Part shown: positions 17,083 through 24,972 of the stretch, piece by piece | Numbering within the stretch: the first letter of the stretch is position 1 | How the letters are laid out: every line of letters starts with the position of its first letter | Notes under the pieces: generated by a model | Told to the model about the DNA's origin: nothing | What the model saw: only the letters and a program-made list of their open reading frames with translations | Databases searched by the model: none | Made by a program: the position numbers and the translations under genes | Assembly: GCA_052437175.1 (NCBI GenBank) | Contig: JBQVOK010000005.1 | Coordinates: 124,001 to 188,000, forward strand | Direction of reading: 5' to 3' | Source of the DNA: JACVCJ01 sp052437175 | GTDB taxonomy: Bacteria > Bacteroidota > Bacteroidia > CAIKAF01 | Length of the DNA: 64,000 nucleotides

Positions 17083-18308
17083 TTTTTAGGCAGCAGCCGG
17101 AACGAACTGTATATTTCCGGGGCAAAGTGTTCGTTGGCCACCTGCAGCAGGTCCTGCGAACTTACTTCGTCGATCTGGCGCATGATCTCGTGCACGCTCA
17201 GGATATGCCCGTTGTGCAGGAAGGAACGCCCCATGTAGTGAATAATGCGGTCTTTATTATCGTCGGCCAGGGCCATAGCACCTTTTACCTGTTTTTTTGC
17301 CCTTTGCAGCTGTGTAGGGCTCAGGGCGGTCTCGCGGAGTTTTTTCAGTTCTTTTTCCACGATGCCCACGGCTTTTTCCAGCTTGCTTTTATCGGTATTC
17401 AGGAAAATATGCATGGTACCGCAGTCGCTGTAGGCATTCAGCTGACTTTCTACCGAATAGGTGAGGCCGTTCTTCTCGCGCAGGCTCAGGTTCAGCACCG
17501 AGGTAAGGGAGGGCCCGCCCAGTATATTGTTGAACAGCAGGTGGGGCGCCCGCAGCCGTTCCTTACGCGAGGGACCGTGCGTGGCCAGCAGGTAATAGGC
17601 CGAATGGATGTCTTCTTTCTGCGTGGTGTGAAAAGGCGTGGTATACATGAACGGTTTGCGTTCAAAACTGCGGATGGAGGCCGGGACCTCGTTCAGCAGC
17701 GGTTCGGCATATTTACAGATGCGCTCAAAATTGAAGTTCCCCACCGAACAGAAAATGATCTGGTCGGTATTGTATTTGCGTTTTACAAAGCCCGACAGCT
17801 GTTCCCGCGTTATTTTTTTTACCGAGGCCGTGGTGCCCAGTATGGGTTTTTCGAGCGGGTGCCCTTTAAAATACAGGGCGTCGAACTTATCAAAAAGACT
17901 TTCTACCGGATCGTCCTTATAGGATTCGATCTCGTCCAGGATGACACCCCGTTCTTTTTCCACCTCTTTTTCGGGGAAAGTACTGTGAAAGGTGATGTCG
18001 GTGAGAATGTCCACGGCTTTTTTCAGTTCCGAACGCAGGAATGATGCATATACGAAGGTCTCTTCCTTGGTGGTATAGGCATTCAGTTCGCCGCCGCTGT
18101 CGTCTATGGACGAAATAATACGCCAGGCCGGGCGTCTTTCGGTACCTTTAAAAAGCACGTGTTCAAAAAAGTGGGCTATGCCGCCTTCGCCTTTTTCCTC
18201 GTCGCGGGTACCGGTATTGATGTACAGTCCGCACCAGGCCGTAATGGTCTTGGCCGGTACGTGCAGGATCCGGATCCCGTTAGAAAGTTCTTTTACAAAA
18301 TATTGCAT
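17079..18308 (-). CDS. M16 family zinc peptidase (processing-peptidase-like)
   Basis: A 409-residue protein with the inverted zinc motif HFFEHVLFKGT (HxxEH) at about residues 47-57 and the distal Glu in the EVEKERGVILDEIESYKDD region, as in bacterial PqqL/YmxG-like and mitochondrial processing peptidase beta homologs. The C-terminal half is a second M16 domain. These enzymes degrade or trim peptides; the substrate is unknown. No signal peptide is seen, so it is probably cytoplasmic. It lies 2 nt downstream of gldD on the same strand, so it is probably in the gldE-gldD transcript. The stop overlaps that of the dnaX tail (TTAA). Confidence 0.9.
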   Translation of the reverse strand: MQYFVKELSNGIRILHVPAKTITAWCGLYINTGTRDEEKGEGGIAHFFEHVLFKGTERRPAWRIISSIDDSGGELNAYTTKEETFVYASFLRSELKKAVDILTDITFHSTFPEKEVEKERGVILDEIESYKDDPVESLFDKFDALYFKGHPLEKPILGTTASVKKITREQLSGFVKRKYNTDQIIFCSVGNFNFERICKYAEPLLNEVPASIRSFERKPFMYTTPFHTTQKEDIHSAYYLLATHGPSRKERLRAPHLLFNNILGGPSLTSVLNLSLREKNGLTYSVESQLNAYSDCGTMHIFLNTDKSKLEKAVGIVEKELKKLRETALSPTQLQRAKKQVKGAMALADDNKDRIIHYMGRSFLHNGHILSVHEIMRQIDEVSSQDLLQVANEHFAPEIYSSFRLLPKN

Positions 18309-18310
18309 AG

Positions 18311-18904
18311 CTATTTCCAGCGCAGGGTTTGGGTAATATGTTCCACATCTTTACGCAGGAAGGCCAGGGCAGGGGCCACCGAATCGGCATTGGCACTGGT
18401 ATTGAAGTACAGGCTGCCCCGTATAAAGTGATGCAGGGAATCGGTAAGGTGAAACTGGCAGTTGGAGGCCGCATCGCCCTGTATCTGGTAAATAATGCCG
18501 TATACTTTACGCTGCGGGTCGTTCACCAGTATCTCGTCAATGGCATTGGCCTTTACGGTATGCTTGTATACCAGGGTGCGCGAATCTTCCAGGTAGGGGC
18601 GGGCATCGCCTTTTATGTCCTCGTAACTCATGTATACGGTGGCATTGTACAGGGGAAACTGCAGGTCGAACCAGCAGGGCCGCACTTCATCACCGCGTTT
18701 GTAGGGCTGAATTTTAGCGTACACAGGGTATTCAAAAGAAAAAGGGCAGAGCGAATCGTACAGCAGGTATTTCTTTTCGGGTTCCGGCAGGCGGAAATAG
18801 CCCTTGGGTTTGGGTATAAGCTCCTTTTCTTCACCGATACAGGCCTGCAGCCCGAGCAGGGTGAGCGATAAGAAAAACAGAACGCTGATATTATTCCTGG
18901 ACAT
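18311..18904 (-). CDS. gldD: Gliding motility lipoprotein GldD
   Basis: GldD is an essential gliding-motility lipoprotein of Bacteroidota; mutants in Flavobacterium lose gliding and T9SS-related functions. The protein has a lipobox in LLGLQAC, followed by PKPKGYFRLP, CPFSFEYP, a PCWFDLQFP segment, an IIYQIQGDAASNCQFHLTDS segment (key residues GDAASN and LTDS) and a C-terminal TLRWK, all typical of GldD. I place the start at the ATG at 18904 (MSRNNISVLF); another ATG lies at 18916. Either start overlaps the end of gldE, so the two are coupled. Confidence 0.9.
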   Translation of the reverse strand: MSRNNISVLFFLSLTLLGLQACIGEEKELIPKPKGYFRLPEPEKKYLLYDSLCPFSFEYPVYAKIQPYKRGDEVRPCWFDLQFPLYNATVYMSYEDIKGDARPYLEDSRTLVYKHTVKANAIDEILVNDPQRKVYGIIYQIQGDAASNCQFHLTDSLHHFIRGSLYFNTSANADSVAPALAFLRKDVEHITQTLRWK

Positions 18905-20231
18905 TTTCGTTTTCAATGATCGTTATTTTTACTTTATGTATGCGGCGGTTGTCGGCGCTGAGCACTTTCAGCTTCAGGTTGCCTATTTCCACTTCCTGGC
19001 CGCGTTCGGGTATTTTACCCAGTGTTTCCACAATGGCGCCTGCAAGGGTATCCACATTTTCCTCCAGCTCGCTCAGGGCGCCGTCGGGCAGGTTCAGCAC
19101 CTGGTACAGGTCTTTGAGGTAGGTCTTGCCCGAAAATATGTACTCCGAAGCGCTGAGCCGCAGCTGATCGCGCACTTCTTCATCGAATTCATCGTTGATC
19201 TCGCCCACGATCTCTTCCAGTATATCTTCCAGGGTAACAATGCCGCAGGTGCCGCCGTATTCGTCCACCACTACAGCCAGGTGCATTTTTTTATTCTGGA
19301 ATTCCTTCAGCAGATCGTCGATCTTTTTGTTTTCCGGCACAAAAAAGGGCTTGCGGATCAGGCTGCGCCAGTCGAAATCATCGCCTTCGTGCAGGTAAGG
19401 GATCAGGTCCTTTACATACAGGATACCGCGGATATTATCGGCATTACCGGTGTATACGGGCACGCGGGAGTAACCGTTCTCCACCACGCTTTCGATCATT
19501 TTACCGAAAGAGCATTCGTCCTGGATAAAGAACACGTCCACCCGGGGCGTCATGATGGTGGAAACGTCCACGCTGCCGAATTTTACAATGCTCTGCAGCA
19601 GTTTGCCCGAATTTTCGTCCTGGGTCCCCACGCCGGTCAGTTCCAGGGCCTGGGAAAGTTCTTCCACCGAAATGGAATTATCTTTTTTACGGATGCGTTT
19701 ATCGATGTAGTTTCCCATACCGGACAGGGGCAGGGAAAGGGGCTTCAGCAGGCGTACCATTACAGAAGCCGGGGCGGCCATCACCAGCGATATACGCAGG
19801 GAGTTGCGGTTGGCAAATATTTTGGGAATGATCTCGCCCACGAGCAGGATCAGGAAGGTAACGGCCACCACCTGTATCAGGAACTGCGCCCACAGCGGAA
19901 TGTTGTGCATGGGCAGTGAGGCCAGCAGTGGTTCCGAAAGTACCACCACGCCGATGTTCACCGTGTTGTTCAGGATAAGAATGGTAGCCAGCAGGGTTTT
20001 GGGCTTATCGAGCAGGTTTTTGAGCTTCTCGCGGGAGGAAGTATCGGGCAGATCTTCCAGTACGGTGGGCTTTACAGAGAAGAAGGCCACTTCGGAAGCG
20101 GATACCACCGCCGAGCAGGCCAGTAAGAATAAAATGATGATGCTGTAGACGATCAGACCTGTGACCGGATCGGAGATCTGCATTCCCGTTCCCGCAAAGT
20201 TGACCGTCAAACTGACCGGATGATCGTCCAA
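18891..20231 (-). CDS. gldE: Gliding motility-associated CNNM/CorC-like protein GldE
   Basis: A 446-residue membrane protein with a DUF21/CNNM transmembrane domain (about 25-200), a CBS pair with the characteristic TIMTPRVDVFFI and VVVDEYGGTCGIVTLEDILEE segments, and a C-terminal CorC_HlyC domain. Immediate coupling to gldD identifies it as GldE, which in Flavobacterium supports gliding, partly compensating for limiting GldD. Homologs of the wider family act in Mg2+/Co2+ efflux or resistance. A second CorC-like gene is at 55.5 kb. It starts 22 nt downstream of ssb. Confidence 0.92.
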   Translation of the reverse strand: MDDHPVSLTVNFAGTGMQISDPVTGLIVYSIIILFLLACSAVVSASEVAFFSVKPTVLEDLPDTSSREKLKNLLDKPKTLLATILILNNTVNIGVVVLSEPLLASLPMHNIPLWAQFLIQVVAVTFLILLVGEIIPKIFANRNSLRISLVMAAPASVMVRLLKPLSLPLSGMGNYIDKRIRKKDNSISVEELSQALELTGVGTQDENSGKLLQSIVKFGSVDVSTIMTPRVDVFFIQDECSFGKMIESVVENGYSRVPVYTGNADNIRGILYVKDLIPYLHEGDDFDWRSLIRKPFFVPENKKIDDLLKEFQNKKMHLAVVVDEYGGTCGIVTLEDILEEIVGEINDEFDEEVRDQLRLSASEYIFSGKTYLKDLYQVLNLPDGALSELEENVDTLAGAIVETLGKIPERGQEVEIGNLKLKVLSADNRRIHKVKITIIENENVQE

Positions 20232-20253
20232 AATGTACTGTTTTTAGTTAATA

Positions 20254-20748
20254 TTAAAAAGGGCTGTTGCCGCGTCCCCCGGTTTCGTTGCCCAGGTCCT
20301 CGAAATTGGGTCCGGAGCTGGAACTGCTATTACTGTTGCTATTGCTGTTGTTCTGGTTATACGAGGACGACTCCTCGTCGTTTTCGTTATGTCCATAGCC
20401 GCCGCGGTTGCTGTCCTGCCGGCGGTCGAGCATTACCAGGTTCTCGGCCTCAATTTCAGTGATCGTTTTTTTAGAACCGTCAGGTCCTTCGATCTGCCGG
20501 TTTCTCAGTTTGCCTTCTACGTAAATGCGTGCGCCCTTGCGCAGGTATTTGTCTGCCAGGTCTGCCAGACCTCTCCACAGAATGATGGTATGCCATTCCG
20601 TTTTGTCGATCCGGTCACCGGACGCATTGCGGTATGTTTCTGTTGTAGCCAGTCTCAGTCGTGCTTTCGATGCTCCATTGTCCAGTTTTCTAAACTCCGG
20701 GTCCAACCCCAAATTACCTACAAGAATTACTTTATTTACTCCGTTCAT
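20254..20748 (-). CDS. ssb: Single-stranded DNA-binding protein
   Basis: A 164-residue SSB: an N-terminal OB-fold beginning MNGVNKVILVGNLGLDPE, with the central TEWHTIILWRGLADLADKYLRKG strand (key residues EWH, YLRKG), then a disordered Ser/Asn-rich linker and the acidic C-terminal NFEDLGNE region. The extreme end reads GRGNSPF rather than the E. coli DDDIPF, but it keeps the final hydrophobic PF that docks partner proteins. It heads the ssb-gldE-gldD run and lies just downstream of mutY. Confidence 0.94.
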   Translation of the reverse strand: MNGVNKVILVGNLGLDPEFRKLDNGASKARLRLATTETYRNASGDRIDKTEWHTIILWRGLADLADKYLRKGARIYVEGKLRNRQIEGPDGSKKTITEIEAENLVMLDRRQDSNRGGYGHNENDEESSSYNQNNSNSNSNSSSSSGPNFEDLGNETGGRGNSPF

Positions 20749-20788
20749 TTTGGCAAATTGATTACTACGTTTTCCTATTTCCTTTTGT

Positions 20789-20796
20789 CAAATATA
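20789..20796 (-). promoter_or_regulatory. Candidate -7 box of ssb
   Basis: TATATTTG on the minus strand, 41 nt upstream of the ssb start, matches TAnnTTTG. A TTTG lies about 15 nt further upstream, a little short for -33 spacing. This suggests ssb-gldE-gldD has its own promoter apart from mutY. Confidence 0.35.
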
Positions 20797-20855
20797 AATA
20801 AAGGATTTTATCAAATAACCCCTCTTCCCAAATTTACCTAAAAAAACGGAACAAC

Positions 20856-21884
20856 CTACAAAAGCCCTTTCCCGGCGATAAAAACGTTGCTGAATTTACG
20901 CAGTACGATGGGGAAACCATAGTTGTCGAGTTCGCTGTCGGCCACGGCTTCGTAGCCCTCCAGGCGGTCGGCCTGCAGTTCGGTCTGCCAGAAACGGATA
21001 TGCAGCAGCTGGTGGCTCAGGGTATGTTTAGCCTGTTGCAGGAGTTGCGGAGCGGTTTCCTTGCCGGCAAAGGAAGGCAGGGGGCCCGGGTCCGGACTGC
21101 CGGTTTCCCGGAGCGGAAATTCGTACAGTCCCTGCCAGATATCTCCGGCGCCGCGTTTACGTATGTACTGTATGCCTTCGCTGCCCAGGTAGTAATGCAG
21201 GTAGCGTTCTTTTTTCGGGGCGGCCTTTGTTTTCAGGGGAATGAGGTCGGTAAGTCCGTCCCGGAATGCGGCACAGGCGCTTTGCAGGGGACATTCGTGG
21301 CAGAGCGGGTTCCTGGGTTTACAGATAAGGGCGCCGAGTTCCATAAGGGCCTGGTTGTGCAGGGCGGCGGTACCGGGCTGCAGCCATTCGGCGGCTATGC
21401 GTTCTATTTCGCGGCGTACGGGCGTAGAGTTCACCGGTTCGGTAATGCCCGCAAAACGGCTTATGACGCGGATCACGTTCCCGTCTACCACGGCACGGTC
21501 TTCATTGGCGGCAAAAGAAGAAACGGCGGCGGCGGTATAGGGGCCGATACCCTTGAGAAGAATCAGCTCATCGTATGTTACGGGAAAGTGATCCGGGAAC
21601 TTTTCGACGATCCGTTTTGCGGTGGCGTGCATGTTGCGCGCGCGGGAGTAATAGCCGAGTCCCTGCCAGAGCCGGAGTATGTCATCCTCGTCAGCTTCAG
21701 CCAGTTGATGTACGGTGGGGTAGGCTTCCGAAAAAGCGTTGAAATAGGGAAGTCCCTGGTTTACACGCGTTTGTTGAAGTATTACTTCTGAAAGCCAGAT
21801 CAGGTAAGGGTCCCGTGTGTTACGCCACGGTAAATCCCTTTTCATATCAAGATACTTTTTTATTAAAACTTCCGAAATTTTCAT
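20856..21884 (-). CDS. mutY: A/G-specific adenine glycosylase MutY
   Basis: MutY removes adenine mispaired with 8-oxoguanine. The protein has 342 residues from the ATG at 21884 (MKISEVLIKKYL); the open frame before it overlaps the HU promoter region. It shows the helix-hairpin-helix LLKGIGPYTAAAVSSFA with the catalytic Asp in AVVDGNVIRV, and the iron-sulfur loop CKPRNPLCHECPLQSAC (Cys-x6-Cys-x2-Cys-x5-Cys). A NUDIX-like C-terminal domain completes it. A TAACTTTG box at 21896-21903 is only 12 nt upstream. Confidence 0.94.
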   Translation of the reverse strand: MKISEVLIKKYLDMKRDLPWRNTRDPYLIWLSEVILQQTRVNQGLPYFNAFSEAYPTVHQLAEADEDDILRLWQGLGYYSRARNMHATAKRIVEKFPDHFPVTYDELILLKGIGPYTAAAVSSFAANEDRAVVDGNVIRVISRFAGITEPVNSTPVRREIERIAAEWLQPGTAALHNQALMELGALICKPRNPLCHECPLQSACAAFRDGLTDLIPLKTKAAPKKERYLHYYLGSEGIQYIRKRGAGDIWQGLYEFPLRETGSPDPGPLPSFAGKETAPQLLQQAKHTLSHQLLHIRFWQTELQADRLEGYEAVADSELDNYGFPIVLRKFSNVFIAGKGLL

Positions 21885-21890
21885 GCAAGG

Positions 21891-21924
21891 TTTGGCAAAG
21901 TTACAATTTAGATTTGTACATTTG
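21891..21924 (+). promoter_or_regulatory. Promoter of the HU gene
   Basis: TTTG at 21891-21894 and TACATTTG at 21917-21924 match the Bacteroidota -33 and -7 boxes with a 22-nt spacer. The leader to the ATG at 21979 would be about 50 nt. On the minus strand TAACTTTG (21896-21903) lies inside this region and may serve mutY, so the two divergent promoters overlap. Confidence 0.5.
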
Positions 21925-21978
21925 CACCCCAATTTAGGGAGGCAAGTATTACAAAATCAATGTTTAAATAAAATAGAG

Positions 21979-22263
21979 ATGACAAAAGCAGAAATCGTAA
22001 ATCAGGTTGCAGATGCTACAGGAGTAGAAAAAGTAGCAGTTCAGGCCACAGTTGAAGCTACCATGAAGGCTATCAAAGACAGTCTTTCACGTGGTGAGAA
22101 CGTGTATTTGCGCGGTTTCGGTTCTTTCATAGTTAAGAAAAGAGCTGAGAAAAAAGGCCGTAACATTTCCAAAAACACCACAATTATTATTCCTGCTCAT
22201 AACATCCCTTCATTCAAACCTGCCAAAGTATTCATGGAGCAGGTAAAGAAAAAGGTGAAATAA
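21979..22263 (+). CDS. HU-family DNA-binding protein
   Basis: A 94-residue histone-like protein, starting at the ATG at 21979 (MTKAEIVNQVADATG). It contains the HU signature GFGSFIVKKRAEKKGRN and the flexible DNA-binding arm with NTTIIIPAHNIPSFKP, including the intercalating Pro. HU bends and compacts DNA. The frame is open upstream but without a credible start. It opens the plus-strand run HU-TPR-basic peptide-rng and faces mutY. Confidence 0.94.
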   Translation: MTKAEIVNQVADATGVEKVAVQATVEATMKAIKDSLSRGENVYLRGFGSFIVKKRAEKKGRNISKNTTIIIPAHNIPSFKPAKVFMEQVKKKVK

Positions 22264-22292
22264 GCCCCGGGCTTGGTTAAAAACATTTTCAG

Positions 22293-23126
22293 ATGAATAA
22301 AACAGGCATTATACTGATATTGGCGCTGGTTGCGGGCTCTGCCTTTGCAGCGGCATTCTTTATGCCTAAAACATTCTCTGATGAACAGGTTAGAGAGCGC
22401 AATCGCAAACAGGCGGCAGAAGAGTTCCTGAAAGAGCTGAAAAGCATCAAGACGGAGGTTCCGCCTCAAACAGCTGTAGCGTCCGACCGCTGGGAAGAAG
22501 TACTTTCCTCGGGTGGCAGCCAGGCTGTTCCTGCTTGCGATTCGCTTGTTTTACTGTGGGACAGGGCTATGTTCCCGCAGGTATCCGCTTACTTTTTCGG
22601 TAAAAAGGCCGAACTGGTAAACGATGCGGACACCTGGACACAGGCCGGTAAACGTTTCCTGGCCGTATCGGCCTTTGCAGGGGACGGTAACCGTGGCTGG
22701 GCCGTTGAGAACGCGGAATATGCCTTTGAAAAGGCACTGGCCATCGATCCGCGCAACCGCTCCGCCAAAATTAAACTGGCAGCTACCATCGTGGAAAAAG
22801 GTACCGAACCCATGAAAGGCATCGGTATGCTGCGCGAAGTAGTGGCCGAAGATCCGGCAAATACCGAAGCGATCATGGAACTGGGACGCTTTGCTATGGT
22901 ATCCGGGCAGTTCGACAAGGCCATAGGCCACTTCACAGAAGTAACCCGTATCGACACCAGCATCAGTGAGGCCCGGTTCTACCTGGCCGACGCATACGCC
23001 GCTTCCGGTAAAAAAGATTCGGCACTTGCACAACTTAACCTATATTTGCAGAAAGTGCCCGCCGATATGGTGGCACAACAGGCAAAGGAATACATGAAAT
23101 CCACCTACGGGATTGAGAATAAATAA
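22293..23126 (+). CDS. Tetratricopeptide repeat protein with N-terminal membrane anchor
   Basis: A 277-residue protein with an N-terminal hydrophobic segment (about residues 5-25) that could be a signal anchor, then a charged linker and TPR-like helices. The clearest repeats lie around residues 140-260, for example AFEKALAIDPRNRSAKIKLA and FDKAIGHFTEVTRIDTSISEA (key motif A..ID). TPRs bind partner proteins; the partner is unknown. It starts 29 nt after HU and precedes the small basic protein and rng, the usual Bacteroidota order as I recall it. Confidence 0.85.
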   Translation: MNKTGIILILALVAGSAFAAAFFMPKTFSDEQVRERNRKQAAEEFLKELKSIKTEVPPQTAVASDRWEEVLSSGGSQAVPACDSLVLLWDRAMFPQVSAYFFGKKAELVNDADTWTQAGKRFLAVSAFAGDGNRGWAVENAEYAFEKALAIDPRNRSAKIKLAATIVEKGTEPMKGIGMLREVVAEDPANTEAIMELGRFAMVSGQFDKAIGHFTEVTRIDTSISEARFYLADAYAASGKKDSALAQLNLYLQKVPADMVAQQAKEYMKSTYGIENK

Positions 23127-23159
23127 AATTATTGTTTAACGAATTAAAAATTACACATC

Positions 23160-23252
23160 ATGCCTTGCGGAAAAAAAAGAAAAAGAGCTAAGATGAACAC
23201 GCACAAAAGAAAGAAAAGACTTCGCAAAAACCGTCACAAGAAGAAGAAGTAA
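23160..23252 (+). CDS. 30-residue basic protein of the AURKAIP1/COX24 (mS38/bS22-like) type
   Basis: A 30-codon gene starting at the ATG at 23160 and ending TAA at 23252. The product starts MPCGKKRKRAKMNTHKRK and ends RKNRHKKKK; well over half of its residues are Lys or Arg. It sits between the TPR gene and rng, on the same strand. From memory, very similar 30-residue proteins are conserved in Bacteroidota and are assigned to the AURKAIP1/COX24 domain, the family of mitochondrial ribosomal protein mS38 and mycobacterial bS22. A ribosomal small-subunit role is therefore likely but not shown here. Confidence 0.7.
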   Translation: MPCGKKRKRAKMNTHKRKKRLRKNRHKKKK

Positions 23253-23354
23253 TTCTTTTAGCTAAGTATTATCCGATTGTATAATTTGGCCCCGTTCCAG
23301 TTTCGGTATCTGATGCCGATTGGTACGGGTGTGCCTGTTTTATCTTGACTTATT

Positions 23355-24914
23355 ATGATGAATGAACTCATAGTAGAGGTAAAGGGTAAGGATGTATATT
23401 TGGCTGTTTTGCAAGATAAAAACTTAGTTGAGTTCAACCACGAACTGGCCGACAGCGCTTATACCGTAGGCGACCTGTACCTGGCCAGGGTATCGCGTGT
23501 GATGCCTAACCTGAACGCGGCATTTATCGATGTAGGGTACGAAAAGGATGCTTTTCTGCACTACTTTGACCTGGGCCCGCAAATACGCTCGCTGAACAAG
23601 TTCATTGCTGAACTGCAGTCGGGAAAGGTGAAAACAGGTAACCTCATGTACCTGAAACCGGAACCCGATATTGTGAAAGAGGGCAAAATTGTGGACGTGA
23701 TCAAACCCGGACAAAGGGTCCTGGTGAAAATCGCCAAAGAACCCATTTCCCAGAAAGGGCCGCGTCTCTCTTGCGAAATCTCCATTCCCGGACGATATCT
23801 TGTACTGGCTCCCTTCGGAGCACGTGTCTCCGTGTCTTCAAAAATCAAAGACAGCGAAGAACGTAAACGGCTCAAGGATATCATTGAACCGGTCTTACCC
23901 AAAAATTTCGGATGCATCATCCGTACAGCCGCAAAAGGGGTAGAGGCTAAAGAACTGCAGCGCGACCTGGAAGAACAGCTCGTGCGCTGGAATTCGGCCG
24001 TGGACATGATGAAAGTGGGACATACCCCCGTAAAGGTCCTCGGCGAACTGAAACGAACCTCCGCCATCCTGCGCGACCTGATGAACGAAAGTTTCTCGTT
24101 CGACAGCGTGGTCGTGAACAGCAGAGCCCTGCACGACGAACTGCGCGACTTTGTTGCCAATACCTTACCCGGTAAAGAAAAAATTATTAAGTTCTACGAA
24201 GGCAAAGCCGATATTTTCGATGCCCATAAAGTGACCAAACAGGTAAAAGCCCTGTTCGGCCGACAGGTGGGACTGCCCAGCGGAGGATACCTGATTATCG
24301 AGCATACCGAAGCCCTGCACGTGATCGACGTAAACAGCGGCAATATGCTCAAGAAAGGCAATGACCAGGAAACGAACGCCATCGAGGCCAACCTGGAAGC
24401 TGCCGCCGAAATTGCCCGTCAACTACGTCTGCGTGATATGGGCGGAATTATTGTGGTTGACTTTATCGATATGCATAAGGCCGAAAACAAACAGAAACTG
24501 TACGAGTTCCTGAAGACGGCTATGAAGAACGACCGGGCCAAACACAATGTACTGCCCCCTTCCAAGATCGGCCTGGTACAGATCACCCGCGAACGCGTGC
24601 GCCCCGTGATCGATATCGAGACCAAAGAGGTGTGCCCCACCTGCCACGGTACCGGTAAAGCCGAAGCGCCCCTGCTGATCGTGGACGATATGGAGAACGA
24701 GGTACGCTACCTCATGACCGAACGTAAGGGAAGTCCCATTACCATCGAATGCCATCCCTTCGTACACGCATTCCTCACCAAAGGCTGGATCTTTTCCCTG
24801 GCCAATAAATGGAAACGTAAGTACAAGGGCAAGATCGAGGTAAAATCCAACATGTCGCTGCCTTTAATGGAATACCGTTACAAGGACAAAGACGGCGTTG
24901 AAATTAATGTATGA
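23355..24914 (+). CDS. rng: Ribonuclease E/G family endoribonuclease
   Basis: A 519-residue RNase G-like enzyme that processes rRNA and mRNA 5' regions. It begins MMNELIVEVKGKDVYLAVL; either of the two ATGs at 23355 and 23358 could start it. The S1 domain includes PNLNAAFIDVGYEKDAFLHY (key residues DVG, DAFLH). The catalytic site includes VIDVNSG and IIVVDFIDM with Asp residues for Mg2+. The zinc-link CPTCHGTG follows. It lacks the long RNase E scaffold, which fits RNase G. A hairpin terminator follows 23 nt after the stop. Confidence 0.93.
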   Translation: MMNELIVEVKGKDVYLAVLQDKNLVEFNHELADSAYTVGDLYLARVSRVMPNLNAAFIDVGYEKDAFLHYFDLGPQIRSLNKFIAELQSGKVKTGNLMYLKPEPDIVKEGKIVDVIKPGQRVLVKIAKEPISQKGPRLSCEISIPGRYLVLAPFGARVSVSSKIKDSEERKRLKDIIEPVLPKNFGCIIRTAAKGVEAKELQRDLEEQLVRWNSAVDMMKVGHTPVKVLGELKRTSAILRDLMNESFSFDSVVVNSRALHDELRDFVANTLPGKEKIIKFYEGKADIFDAHKVTKQVKALFGRQVGLPSGGYLIIEHTEALHVIDVNSGNMLKKGNDQETNAIEANLEAAAEIARQLRLRDMGGIIVVDFIDMHKAENKQKLYEFLKTAMKNDRAKHNVLPPSKIGLVQITRERVRPVIDIETKEVCPTCHGTGKAEAPLLIVDDMENEVRYLMTERKGSPITIECHPFVHAFLTKGWIFSLANKWKRKYKGKIEVKSNMSLPLMEYRYKDKDGVEINV

Positions 24915-24937
24915 TCCCCACCGGGACGAACGTATAG

Positions 24938-24972
24938 AAAAGCTGCTTCGGAAGAGGCAGCTTTTATTTTTT
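24938..24972. terminator. Bidirectional terminator between rng and the S41 peptidase gene
   Basis: AAAAGCTGC at 24938-24946 and GCAGCTTTT at 24957-24965 form a perfect 9-bp stem with a 10-nt loop. A T-rich run (ATTTTTTCT) follows on the plus strand. On the minus strand only the four T in the stem follow, so termination is stronger for rng. The stem overlaps the end of the S41 gene by two bases. Confidence 0.75.
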
